From positions 847,271-911,270 of the forward strand of contig NZ_GL385912.1 in assembly GCF_000146285.1 (NCBI RefSeq): a stretch of DNA of 64,000 bases, written 5' to 3'. The notes below the pieces were generated by a model. The model did no database searches, was not told the DNA's origin, and saw nothing but the letters and a program-made list of their open reading frames with translations. The translations under genes and the position numbers were made by a program. Shown in pieces: positions 43,650 through 52,090 of the stretch (within the stretch, counting starts at the first letter, position 1; the number at the start of each line of letters is the position of its first letter). Source of the stretch: Mobiluncus curtisii subsp. curtisii ATCC 35241. Lineage in GTDB: Bacteria; Actinomycetota; Actinomycetes; Actinomycetales; Actinomycetaceae.

Positions 43650-44012
43650 TCAATCACGTCCTTTCCATTGACTATTCAACAGATCTTGGGCTTCGCCCAG
43701 GCTTAGTCCCAAAGTTTTCATGTCTGTTATGAAGTTGCGCACGGAGGTTTTCGCCAGATTCCTGCCAAGTTCCCGGACAGCCCGGATATCCTCGGTGACG
43801 AAACGCCCCAAGCCCCGGCGCGAAGCAACCAAGCCGGTGCGCTCCAGCTCGGTTAACGCCTTTTGCATAGTGTTGGGATTGACCCCGTACTCGGCGGATA
43901 AATCGCGCACAGAAGGAATCTGAGAACCCCGCTCCCACGCTCCGCTGGTGATGCGCCGTGAGAAGTCATCAAGTAACTGACGCCAAATGGGCGTTCCAGT
44001 ATCAAAATCCAT
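43650..44012 (-). CDS. GntR family regulator, YtrA-like
   Basis: The 120-residue protein has a winged-helix DNA-binding domain at residues 1-75: PIWRQLLDDFSRRITSGAWERGSQIPSVRDLSAEYGVNPNTMQKALTELERTGLVASRRGLG. A short helical tail without a large effector domain follows, which is the YtrA subfamily form. It is the first gene of an operon with an ABC transporter and probably represses it. The ATG at 44012 has AAGGAGAAG. A palindromic site overlies its own -10 box at 44051-44072, which suits autoregulation. Confidence 0.9.
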   Translation of the reverse strand: MDFDTGTPIWRQLLDDFSRRITSGAWERGSQIPSVRDLSAEYGVNPNTMQKALTELERTGLVASRRGLGRFVTEDIRAVRELGRNLAKTSVRNFITDMKTLGLSLGEAQDLLNSQWKGRD

Positions 44013-44050
44013 CAGCTTCTCCTTACCTAAACAAACGCGGTACCATGTTT

Positions 44051-44072
44051 GTGTACTACAACACTAATACAC
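44051..44072. promoter_or_regulatory. Probable GntR/YtrA-type operator
   Basis: The inverted repeat GTGTA-N12-TACAC spans 22 bases, close in form to YtrA-family sites. It covers the -10 box of the GntR operon promoter, so binding would block transcription. Confidence 0.5.
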
Positions 44073-44089
44073 CATCACACAGCTGTCAA
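44061..44089 (-). promoter_or_regulatory. Promoter of the GntR-ABC transporter operon
   Basis: On the minus strand TTGACA (44089-44084), a 17-bp spacer and TAGTGT (44066-44061). The start of transcription would be near 44054, 42 bases before the ATG. Confidence 0.65.
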
Positions 44090-44128
44090 GGGGAAACTTT
44101 TTCCGGGGTAAATAGAGGGGGATTCAGC

Positions 44129-44803
44129 TTAGCCCCATAGAGAGGGCCAGAATATCCCCAGTTCGCCAGCCAGTTTTCGCAACAAGGGCAGAGAAATCCC
44201 GATGACATTGTGCGGATCACCCTCGATGCCACTAATGAATGCCCCGCCCAAACCGTCAATGGTAAACGAGCCAGCGACTTCCAGCGGTTCCCCGCTAGCC
44301 ACGTAGGCGCGGACCTCTGCCTCGCTGAACTGCGCAAAATGCACCACGGTAGACTCGGTGCGCCCCACTTCTGCAACCGGTTCGGCTGCCTCGCTGCGCA
44401 AACGCATCACCCAATGCCCGGTGTGCAACACCCCCGAATCTCCCGACAGGGCACGCACCCGCGCGAGGGCAACCTCCGGATCGTGGGGTTTACCCAACAC
44501 TTCGCCATGAAACTCCAGCATGGAGTCACAGCCCACCAATAAGGTATCCTCCCCCGGACACCGCGACGTCTCGAGTTCCCCCGCTACTGCCCGCGCTTTT
44601 GCCTGCGCCAAAGCCAAAACCTGCGCCGCGGGATCAGCCCCCCGGGCGCGCAGCTTGGTCAGCAAAGCGTCCTCGTCCACGCGAGAAACCTGCACCACCG
44701 GGCACAACCCCGCCCCCTGCAACACTTTGCGTCGCGCCGGCGAAGCGGAAGCCAACACCAAGCTCACCGCAGCAGTACCCCTTACAGAATCAGATCTTTC
44801 CAT
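44129..44803 (-). CDS. maf: Maf-type nucleoside triphosphate pyrophosphatase
   Basis: The 224-residue protein has SLVLASASPARRKVLQGAG near its start, DALLTKLRARG, LVGCDSMLEFHGEVLGKP, GDSGVLHTGHWVM, and SFTIDGLGGAFISGIEGDPHNVIGISLPLLRKL at the end. These match Maf proteins, which hydrolyse non-canonical or dNTP/UTP nucleotides to monophosphates. The ATG at 44803 lies 6 nt after TAAGCT and lacks a good ribosome site, so it is probably leaderless. It is a single gene between the GntR operon and a divergent two-component system. Confidence 0.93.
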   Translation of the reverse strand: MERSDSVRGTAAVSLVLASASPARRKVLQGAGLCPVVQVSRVDEDALLTKLRARGADPAAQVLALAQAKARAVAGELETSRCPGEDTLLVGCDSMLEFHGEVLGKPHDPEVALARVRALSGDSGVLHTGHWVMRLRSEAAEPVAEVGRTESTVVHFAQFSEAEVRAYVASGEPLEVAGSFTIDGLGGAFISGIEGDPHNVIGISLPLLRKLAGELGIFWPSLWG

Positions 44804-44815
44804 GCCTCTAGCTTA
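44804..44815 (-). promoter_or_regulatory. Leaderless-type promoter of maf
   Basis: On the minus strand TAAGCT (44815-44810), six bases, then the ATG at 44803. Confidence 0.5.
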
Positions 44816-45126
44816 ATCGCGCGGGTTTAGATCGCCGCAACCCAGCCAGCACCACAGCCGTTCCCGCAGTTCAGCCCTGATGCACCCAGCATCCACTACC
44901 GGCGGACATCGCACCGTTGGACGCACCGAAAATGCGGAAAACTACTGTTAAAATTAAGCGTTCCGTTGAATAGCGCAACGGGTCAAAAAAGGGTAAAGTT
45001 TTATGCGATGATGACTTAGAGTTTCCATAATCTCCCAGTTTATGAACACCCGCATTATTCCAGAGTGTCGGTCAAAGAAGAGAGAACAGAACCGGGAGGA
45101 ATAAACACGAAAGCAGAGGAACAGGA
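44804..45126. other. Non-coding divergent gap between maf and the response regulator
   Basis: This 323-base gap holds the maf leaderless promoter and an inverted repeat CCGTTG-N7-CAACGG at 44963-44981. The last 130 bases before the regulator gene are AT-rich, as expected for a promoter region, but I cannot assign a -35/-10 pair. A GAGGAACAGGA ribosome site ends it. Confidence 0.5.
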
Positions 45127-45804
45127 ATGACCAGAGTCCTTTTAGTCGAAGACGATCCCGCCATCGCGGAACCGCTGACTCGCGCTCTACAGCGGGAAGG
45201 CTACGAGGTCGGAGCGCACGTTACAGGCGGTTCTGCCCTGAAACAAGTCAATGACTCCGACATGGTGATTTTGGACTTGGGGCTGCCTGACATGGACGGT
45301 CTGGATGTGGCACGCACGATTCGCGCCCAAGGTATCACCATTCCGATTCTGATTCTGACCGCGCGTACCGGCGAAGTCGACATGGTGGTGGGCTTGGATG
45401 CTGGTGCGGACGATTATGTGACCAAGCCGTTCCGTCTGGGCGAGCTGCTGGCTCGCGTGCGGGCGCTGCTGCGGCGTTCTGGCGGGGAAATCACTGAGGA
45501 AAGTGACCTTTCCGCACAGGACGTGCGCATTGAGGTTTCCGCTCATCGTGCTTTCCAGGGGACACGGGAATTACAGCTGACCGCGAAAGAATTTGAACTG
45601 TTGCGAGTGCTGGTGCGCGAGGCTGGCGCGGTCGTGGAGCGGGAAGCCATCATGCGGGAAGTGTGGGGCGGGGACCCGTCGGGTTCCACCAAGACCCTGG
45701 ACATGCACGTCTCGTGGCTGCGCCGCAAACTCGGTGATGACGCGAACAATCCGCATTACATCACCACGGTGCGCGGCATGGGCTTCCGCTTTGAAACTGC
45801 CTAG
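45127..45804 (+). CDS. OmpR/PhoB-type response regulator
   Basis: The 225-residue protein has a receiver domain (1-120) with phosphoacceptor D50 in VILDLGLPDMDG, the acidic pair ED at 8-9 and the conserved TKPF lysine near 100. The winged-helix DNA-binding domain (about 130-224) contains LTAKEFELLRVLVREAG and TLDMHVSWLRRKLGDD. The ATG has a GAGGAACAGG site. The cognate histidine kinase gene follows three bases later. The target genes are unknown; its neighbours give no clear hint. Confidence 0.94.
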   Translation: MTRVLLVEDDPAIAEPLTRALQREGYEVGAHVTGGSALKQVNDSDMVILDLGLPDMDGLDVARTIRAQGITIPILILTARTGEVDMVVGLDAGADDYVTKPFRLGELLARVRALLRRSGGEITEESDLSAQDVRIEVSAHRAFQGTRELQLTAKEFELLRVLVREAGAVVEREAIMREVWGGDPSGSTKTLDMHVSWLRRKLGDDANNPHYITTVRGMGFRFETA

Positions 45805-45807
45805 CCC

Positions 45808-47127
45808 TTGCGCAAGCAAATCCTGGTTTCTATCCTCAGCGCGGTAACAATTGCTGTGCTGCTGCTGGGTGTACCTTTGGCAGCTTTCGCCGTTAATCAG
45901 CTGTGGGACTCGGCACGCGCGGATGTTGACGCAGCAGCTAAACAGTATGCTCTGGCTCTGGATCGCACTTCCCTGACCGGGCACTACGTGACTGACGTCA
46001 CCATAGCGAGCTGGCTGTGGCCGGGACGCGCTGCCGACACCAGGGTGGAAGTCACCACTCACGACGGGCGCGACCTAAGCTTCGGGACTCGCCCGGTGTT
46101 TCCGCTGGTCTCCCGAGTCGAGACTGCCACGGGTGCCACCTTGACGGTAATTTCTTCGTCAGACAACGCCCGTTCACGTTCCGTGGTGTTCGTTTTGGTG
46201 ACTCTTTCCGGGGTGGCAGCATCAGTCTTTGTCGGCGCGTTTATCGCGATGCGGTCGTCCCGTCGGATTTCAGCACCGCTGATTTATCTGTCTGCCCAAG
46301 CCGAACAGCTCGGTTCTGGCGGGGTACGCCCGCGGGTGACCCCTTCCGGGATTGAAGAAATCGACCTGGTGCAAGACGAACTGGTTCGTGCCAGTGAAAA
46401 TCTGGCAGGACGTATCGCCGCGGAACGCCAGTTCGCTTCGGATGTCTCCCACCAGCTGCGCACTCCGCTGACTGCCCTGTCTATGCGACTGGAAGAAATC
46501 CAGATGATCAGCAGCGAACCGGAGGTACAGCAAGAAGCCGAACAGTGCCTGGACCAGCTGGAACGCCTGACCGGCGTGATTGAAGACCTGAAACGTAACT
46601 CTCAGAACGCAGGCGGGGGCACCACCCAGGCGATTAACGTGGACGAATTCCTGGTACACCAGCAAAACGAGTGGGAAAACCAGTTCCGAGCGGCGGATCG
46701 CCCGCTGGTGTTCCGTAATGAAACGGACCGTCCCGCCCTGGCTACCCCCGGTTCACTCGGTCAGGTCATCGCCACCCTGCTGGAGAATTCGTTGAAATAC
46801 GGGGCAGGCACGACTACCGTGCGCGCGAAGATGAGTGGCAACAAGAAGGGCATGTATTTCGAGGTCAGCGACGAGGGTCCGGGGGTGGATGACGAAATCG
46901 CCCCGGATATTTTTAAGAAGGGCGTTTCGGGACACGGTTCGACCGGGATTGGCTTGGCGCTGGCGAAGCAGCTCATTGAGGCGGACGGCGGGAAACTCGA
47001 ACTCATTGTGCGCCGACCCCCGACGTTCCAGGCTTTTGTCGCCACCGTACCGGCATCTCTGGATCCGAACAAGGTGTTGCCCCAGGGTGCCATTATTTCC
47101 GTCTCCCATCCCAAGCGCCGATTCTGA
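45808..47127 (+). CDS. Membrane sensor histidine kinase
   Basis: The 439-residue protein has two membrane helices (about 7-29 and 125-148) around a short extracytoplasmic region (30-124), a HAMP-like segment (about 150-200), the phosphoacceptor H215 in ASDVSHQLRTPLTAL and an ATPase domain with ATLLENSLKYGAGT (N box), FEVSDEGPGVDDEI (G1) and GHGSTGIGLALAKQLIEADGG (G2). The TTG at 45808 lies three bases after the regulator stop. The sensor region has no recognisable ligand domain. It phosphorylates the regulator encoded upstream. Confidence 0.93.
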   Translation: MRKQILVSILSAVTIAVLLLGVPLAAFAVNQLWDSARADVDAAAKQYALALDRTSLTGHYVTDVTIASWLWPGRAADTRVEVTTHDGRDLSFGTRPVFPLVSRVETATGATLTVISSSDNARSRSVVFVLVTLSGVAASVFVGAFIAMRSSRRISAPLIYLSAQAEQLGSGGVRPRVTPSGIEEIDLVQDELVRASENLAGRIAAERQFASDVSHQLRTPLTALSMRLEEIQMISSEPEVQQEAEQCLDQLERLTGVIEDLKRNSQNAGGGTTQAINVDEFLVHQQNEWENQFRAADRPLVFRNETDRPALATPGSLGQVIATLLENSLKYGAGTTTVRAKMSGNKKGMYFEVSDEGPGVDDEIAPDIFKKGVSGHGSTGIGLALAKQLIEADGGKLELIVRRPPTFQAFVATVPASLDPNKVLPQGAIISVSHPKRRF

Positions 47128-47177
47128 CTTTCCCGGTTTCTGCGGCGATTTTCCCCGGTAAAGGGCGTTTCCCTGGA

Positions 47178-47189
47178 TAGGATTTTTTT
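47178..47189 (+). promoter_or_regulatory. Leaderless-type promoter of the lone methyltransferase
   Basis: TAGGAT (47178-47183), six thymines, then GTG at 47190. There is no ribosome site. Confidence 0.55.
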
Positions 47190-48374
47190 GTGGATGATTT
47201 TCGGGAAGGTAACTGGCTGTTGCGTGCCGATGCCGCGGCCGGTTTGCGGGCGCTGCACCAGGCTGGGCAACGTGTGCAAATGATTTACATCGACCCGCCC
47301 TATAACACCGGAAACACTTTCGCCTACCACGATCGGCGCGCCAAGGACGAGTGGCTTGCGATGATGCACCCGCTGCTGGCGACAGCCCGCGAAATCCTCA
47401 CCCCAGATGGTCTCATCTTTATCTCGATTGACTTTAACCAACTGTGTGAGCTGAAACTGGAGATGGATCGCACTTTTGGCACCGAAAACCTCATTGGTAA
47501 CTTTGTATGGGTTTCTAACTTGAAAGGTCGCCAGCTGGGGGCAGGACCTGCCGGAACGCACGAGTACATCTTGACCTATGCCCGTGACGCGACGCAGGTC
47601 GGCAAGCTCCGCGGTCGCACCGAGCTTTTGCAAAAACTCATGCCTGCCGTGTACCACCTGCCCCAGCGCCAGGTAAAGCATGATGCGCGCGGGGAGTATG
47701 TCACCAAGAACGAGCTGTATAACACGAACTCAAAGTTCAACGAGGTCACTGCCCCTTCGATGGTGTTTGACATCCTCTATCATCCCCAGACCGGGGCGGT
47801 ACGCACCAGTGAGGTCGGGGCGGCGGACCCCGAACTGGCTGCTGCCGGCTGGATTTGCGCTCACCCTCATCCAAATGCGAAACCGGGACTCAAGTACCAC
47901 GCGTGGCGTTGGTCGCGGGCGAAAGTGGAACGAGATTACGCAGACCTGGAATTTCAGGTGCGCGGACGGGGAGCACATCGCCATCTAAAGATTTATACCA
48001 AAATCCGTAACTTTCACGAAACTGCCCTGAAAGACCTGGTTATCGGACCCTCAACAATTTCGGGACAGCGGGAACTACAGCGTCTGGGTCTGGGCGGATT
48101 GTTTGAAACTCCAAAGCCCACGAAGCTGCTACAAGTCCTCATCGAGGCCGCCACCAGCCCCGGCGATACGGTCCTGGATTTCTTCGCCGGCTCGGGCACT
48201 ACCGGGCAGGCGGCACACACCGCGGGGCGACGGTTTGTGTTGATTCAACTGGAAGAGCCGTTCAGCTCGGCTAAATCCACCCCCGTTAGCGAGCATGGAC
48301 TCGACACTATTGCTGACCTGACAGCCGCGCGGCTGCGAGCCGCCCACGTCCCTTTCCGAGAAACGACACTGTAA
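47190..48374 (+). CDS. Site-specific DNA methyltransferase, Mod-like beta class
   Basis: The 394-residue enzyme has the catalytic DPPYNTGNTF at 35-44 near the N terminus and the SAM-binding LDFFAGSGTTGQAAHTAGRRFVLIQLEE near 328-355, the order of beta-class amino-methyltransferases such as type III Mod. It would methylate adenine N6 or cytosine N4 at an unknown site. No restriction gene adjoins it, so it appears to be an orphan that may act in gene regulation or protect against another enzyme. The GTG start is probably leaderless. The gene lies between a two-component system and brnQ, with no mobile-element sign. Confidence 0.88.
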   Translation: MDDFREGNWLLRADAAAGLRALHQAGQRVQMIYIDPPYNTGNTFAYHDRRAKDEWLAMMHPLLATAREILTPDGLIFISIDFNQLCELKLEMDRTFGTENLIGNFVWVSNLKGRQLGAGPAGTHEYILTYARDATQVGKLRGRTELLQKLMPAVYHLPQRQVKHDARGEYVTKNELYNTNSKFNEVTAPSMVFDILYHPQTGAVRTSEVGAADPELAAAGWICAHPHPNAKPGLKYHAWRWSRAKVERDYADLEFQVRGRGAHRHLKIYTKIRNFHETALKDLVIGPSTISGQRELQRLGLGGLFETPKPTKLLQVLIEAATSPGDTVLDFFAGSGTTGQAAHTAGRRFVLIQLEEPFSSAKSTPVSEHGLDTIADLTAARLRAAHVPFRETTL

Positions 48375-48444
48375 CCATCCCCGACCATCCCCGCAGTGCT
48401 CACCGGCACCCTTGCGAATGCCCTTGTGAACGCCCTTATGAACA
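48374..48444. repeat. Short tandem repeats after the lone methyltransferase
   Basis: ACCATCCCCG occurs twice in tandem (48374-48393), starting at the last base of the stop codon. Fifteen bases later three 12-base units (48409-48420, 48421-48432, 48433-48444) share the core CCCTTRYGAAYG. Confidence 0.75.
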
Positions 48445-48656
48445 TCCCCTCGGGCACAGCCTTCGGCGGTATCCCGCGGAACTCCGACCTGCCACGACCG
48501 TGTACTGCCACGATTCCCCCCGCCCCCGACCCGCCTTGGTGCAGAAACCCTGAAATATCTGTGAAAAACCGGGAAATACGTGGTAAATCCGACTTGTGCT
48601 AGGCTTGATTCCCAAGAAAGTCTAAATAGTTTGCCACCATTAAGGAAGGTCATAGT

Positions 48657-50105
48657 ATGAATTCTCCCAGCCGTAAAGGCTTCGACACCTACCTTTTAAT
48701 TTCCGGGTTTGCCCTGTTTGCCATGTTTTTCGGCGCGGGCAACTTGATTTTTCCCTTCCAAGTCGGCGTCAGCGGGGGCGCCAATGTAATTCCCGCAGTC
48801 ATCGGCATTTTGCTGACAGGCGTGCTGTTCCCCGTGGCAGGGATGATGGCGGCGTCCACCGACGCTTACGGCGCGGGGCGAATTGCCGACCGCATCGGGC
48901 ACATTCCGGGGCTGATTTTGACCGTCGCGGTATTCCTGTTTTGTGGAATGTGTTACGCGATGCCCCGCGTGGCTACCGTGTCTTGGGAGATGGCTATCCG
49001 CCCTTTGACCAGCTTGGGAACCCAGACCGGGGATAACGCCGCGAATCACGTCGGGCTGTTTATTTACTCGCTGATCTTCTTTGCCATCGTGTTGATTCTG
49101 TTGAACCGCCCCGATCGGATGCTGGACCGCATCGGACAGTACCTGACCCCGGCGCTGCTGATTTTGCTGCTGGTGATGATTGCCATCGCCATGTTTAAAC
49201 TGCCCAGTGTCGAAACGATTCACCCCAATCCGTCCTATCAGGCTTCGCCCTTTACTGCCGGGTTGATTACCGGCTACGGCACGATGGACGCTCTAGCATC
49301 CCTGGTGTTCGGGGTGGTCATCATCACCCAGTTGCACGCTCACGGCTACAACGAAAAGCGTTCCGTGTTCCGGGCGACGACCTTTACTGCGGGTATTGCG
49401 GGAGCATCCCTGGCTATCGTTTACACGGGCTTGGCATTTGTGGGTACCCGCGTAGCGGATCAGGAGATTGCTAACCCGGCAGCCGGTCTGTCCTTGGCGG
49501 CGCAAATGATTTTCGGACCAATCGGACAAAGCCTGTTCTCGATTATCGTGTTCCTGGCATGCTTGACCACCGCTACCGGGCTGATGGGAGCTTCAACTCA
49601 GTACTTCTGCGATTTGCTCCCGAAGGTACACCGTTCCGCTATGCTGGCGATTCACGTGGTGATTTCCCTGCTGGTGGCTAATCTGGGTCTCGAGAACATC
49701 CTCGCCATCGTGGTGACGATTGGGTTGGCGACCTATCCTCCGGCAATCTGCCTGATTATGATCGCCCTGCTGGATTACACCATGAAACGCCAGCTGTTCT
49801 GGACCTACCGGCTCTCCGCCTGGGTAGCCACCCTAATCGGGATTTTTGAAGCCATCTCTACTTTCAAGCTCCCGGCTTGGGAGCACGTCACCGGCTGGCA
49901 GCAGGCTTTGCAAGATGTTTTGCATGTCCTTCCGCTGGGCGACGTGCAGATGGGCTGGCTGACCCCCGCTCTCGCTGGGGTCGCGGTCGGTATCGCCATT
50001 GACCTGCTGCACCCCATTGATGTGGCCAAATTGCCGATGTCCCAGACTCCGACCGGGATTCCCGACCGGGACTCAGAGAAAGACGACCTGCCTGTCGAAG
50101 GCTAA
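48657..50105 (+). CDS. brnQ: Branched-chain amino acid transport carrier, LIV-II family
   Basis: A sodium- or proton-coupled importer of leucine, isoleucine and valine. The 482-residue protein has about twelve hydrophobic segments and the family start LLISGFALFAMFFGAGNLIFPFQVGVSGG, then GYGTMDALASLVFGVVIITQLHAHG. About 20 C-terminal residues are charged and cytoplasmic. The ATG at 48657 follows AAGGAAGG. It is monocistronic and ends at a strong bidirectional terminator shared with the chemotaxis receptor gene. Confidence 0.95.
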   Translation: MNSPSRKGFDTYLLISGFALFAMFFGAGNLIFPFQVGVSGGANVIPAVIGILLTGVLFPVAGMMAASTDAYGAGRIADRIGHIPGLILTVAVFLFCGMCYAMPRVATVSWEMAIRPLTSLGTQTGDNAANHVGLFIYSLIFFAIVLILLNRPDRMLDRIGQYLTPALLILLLVMIAIAMFKLPSVETIHPNPSYQASPFTAGLITGYGTMDALASLVFGVVIITQLHAHGYNEKRSVFRATTFTAGIAGASLAIVYTGLAFVGTRVADQEIANPAAGLSLAAQMIFGPIGQSLFSIIVFLACLTTATGLMGASTQYFCDLLPKVHRSAMLAIHVVISLLVANLGLENILAIVVTIGLATYPPAICLIMIALLDYTMKRQLFWTYRLSAWVATLIGIFEAISTFKLPAWEHVTGWQQALQDVLHVLPLGDVQMGWLTPALAGVAVGIAIDLLHPIDVAKLPMSQTPTGIPDRDSEKDDLPVEG

Positions 50106-50116
50106 ATCTAAATGTC

Positions 50117-50152
50117 TGTGTGGGGCTCTGCCGACCGGCAGAGCCCCACACA
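50117..50152. terminator. Bidirectional intrinsic terminator between brnQ and the chemotaxis receptor gene
   Basis: A perfect 17-bp stem (TGTGTGGGGCTCTGCCG) with a 2-base loop. It lies 11 bases after the brnQ stop and 25 bases after the receptor gene stop, so it can serve both convergent genes. Confidence 0.9.
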
Positions 50153-50177
50153 TTTACCTAAATCAAACGGCGGTGAG

Positions 50178-51818
50178 TTAGAAACGGAACTTTTCCATCT
50201 CTGTTTGCAGACCTCTTGACTGGTTTGCCAGCTCTTTGGTCTGGTCTACCATTCGTCGCAAAGCTGCCGAGGAATTATCTGCACCGTGAGCCACCGAGGC
50301 AATATTTTCGGCAATCTGACCGGCACCAGCGGCCGCGTCCTGAACGGAACGTGACATTTCGTTGGTAGTGGCAGACTGTTCTTCCACCGCGGCAGCGATT
50401 GTGGTCTGGTAATCGTTGATGCTGGAAATAATCACTGAAATCCGCTCAATGGCACTGACCGCAGCCTCGGTATCCTGCTGGATTTGAGTGATTCGCGCAC
50501 CAATATTTTCAGTAGCGGCCCCTGTTTGTGCCGCGAGATCTTTGACCTCCCCTGCCACCACGGCAAAGCCTTTACCGGCTTCGCCCGCGCGGGCAGCCTC
50601 AATGGTCGCGTTCAGGGCCAACAGGTTAGTTTGTTCGGCAATAGCCGTGATTTCACGGATGACCTCACCAACTTCCTTGCTAGATTCGCCCAGCTTTTCC
50701 ACCACTTGACTGGTTTCTGCCGCAACCGCGGTAGCCTCACCTGCGACGCGCGCAGCATCGTTAGCATTGGCAGAAATTTCGCGTATGGAGGCACCCATTT
50801 CTTCTGCCCCGGCAGCAACGGTTTGAATTGACTGGGATACTTCATTCGCAGCGTTGCTAACCAATTCGGCTTCGGAACGCACTTGTACGGCTGCCGCCGC
50901 AGACTCATCAGCTTCCCGCGCCAAATCCATCGCGGTGGCATTGACATTGCCAGTCAAGCTCGCAGACTGGGTAATCAACTCGCCGATTTCAGTGACCGAG
51001 CGGTCCATTCCCTGGCAAATCGAACCCATTTCGTCGCGGGCTTCATAAGCGGTGCGTTGCGTGAGGTCACCGTGACCCATCGCCGCGACGACATCATTAA
51101 CCAGCTGTAGCGGACGGCTTATGACCCGGTACAGCAATATCCCCAGTGCCAATCCGATTGCTAACGCCAGTGCCAACAATATGCCGATGATGATAATGGA
51201 ACTGAGCCGGGTGTAGTCCACATCGGCCTTCCGCTCCCGCTCCAGCGCGGTAAAGCGTTCGGTGATGGTGTTATAGGCATCATAATAGGCTTGGCGCGCA
51301 TTTTGATACGACTCACCCTGGAGACGCTGCGAGTAGAGAGCACGGTCGTCCACAAGGGCGGCTGATACCAGTTCGTCTTCCAATACCTTTTGCCAGTGGT
51401 CGATTGCGGCAAAGTATTCATCGAGTTCTGGCACAGTTTGCGCGATGGGGTTAGAAGTGATTTCCTGACGCATTTTTTCCACATCGGATTGTTTAGCCTT
51501 GAACGCTTCATGGAACTTATTCTTTTCGGCAGGAGTAGGTAAGCCTAAAGTTAGCAACACATCAGAACGGGTCGAAATCAGGGTGGCATCCATGGCTGCC
51601 ATTGACCGCGAGAACTGGCTGACAGCCAGCAAGCGGTCCGCGTCATCGCCTAGGGTGTTGAGTTTCACAATAGAGTATCCCGAGAGCACTACCATCAGTG
51701 CCAACAAGGCAGCAATAACGGTGGTGAACTTGGCAGACAGCTTTAGATTCGAAAATAAGTTTCGCTGAATCTTTGTGCTTACCCTCTTTGCTGGCGCTTC
51801 AGAACTTCCTGATTCCAT
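50178..51818 (-). CDS. Methyl-accepting chemotaxis protein
   Basis: The 546-residue receptor has a membrane helix near 25-45, a four-helix-bundle-like extracytoplasmic sensor (about 45-190), a second helix (about 195-218), a HAMP domain (about 219-272) and a signalling domain to the end. The hairpin tip holds [44 protein letters not shown], with [19 protein letters not shown]-type residues as in known receptors. It signals to CheA and CheW, which are not in the window. Its presence points to a motile organism. The ATG at 51818 follows AGGAATTACGCT; an upstream ATG at 51872 lacks a site. Confidence 0.95.
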   Translation of the reverse strand: [546 protein letters not shown]

Positions 51819-51994
51819 AGCGTAATTCCTATCGTTGATTGTTGGATTATTAGACTTTATTTTTCTTACCATCGGTCAGTTTTTATTGCGCGGCCCGTAA
51901 TAAAGTCACGGCGCGAGCAATATCATGGCATAACCGATAGCTCATAATAACCCGACTGCAACGCTTTGCTATTTATTTCAAAAAATTAACCACA

Positions 51995-52044
51995 TACATA
52001 TAAAGCAAGCACTGCAATTCCGTGCAGTGCTTGCTTTATATGTA
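51995..52044. repeat. Perfect 22-bp inverted repeat between rplL and the chemotaxis receptor gene
   Basis: Two 22-base arms (51995-52016 and 52023-52044) are exact reverse complements around ATTCCG. The outer half is AT-rich (TACATATAAAGC) and the inner half GC-rich. It lies just beyond the rplL terminator and before the receptor promoter region. It is far longer than a terminator needs to be and has no U-run on either strand. Confidence 0.85.
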
Positions 52045-52058
52045 CTATCAAATCACGG

Positions 52059-52085
52059 TTTTCGGAGTGCCGCGCACTCCGAAAA
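52059..52085 (-). terminator. Intrinsic terminator of rplJ-rplL
   Basis: A perfect 12-bp stem (TTTTCGGAGTGC) with a 3-base loop, starting 6 bases after the rplL stop. The A/T ends of the stem give it a U-run in the minus direction. Confidence 0.85.
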
Positions 52086-52090
52086 TGTGA

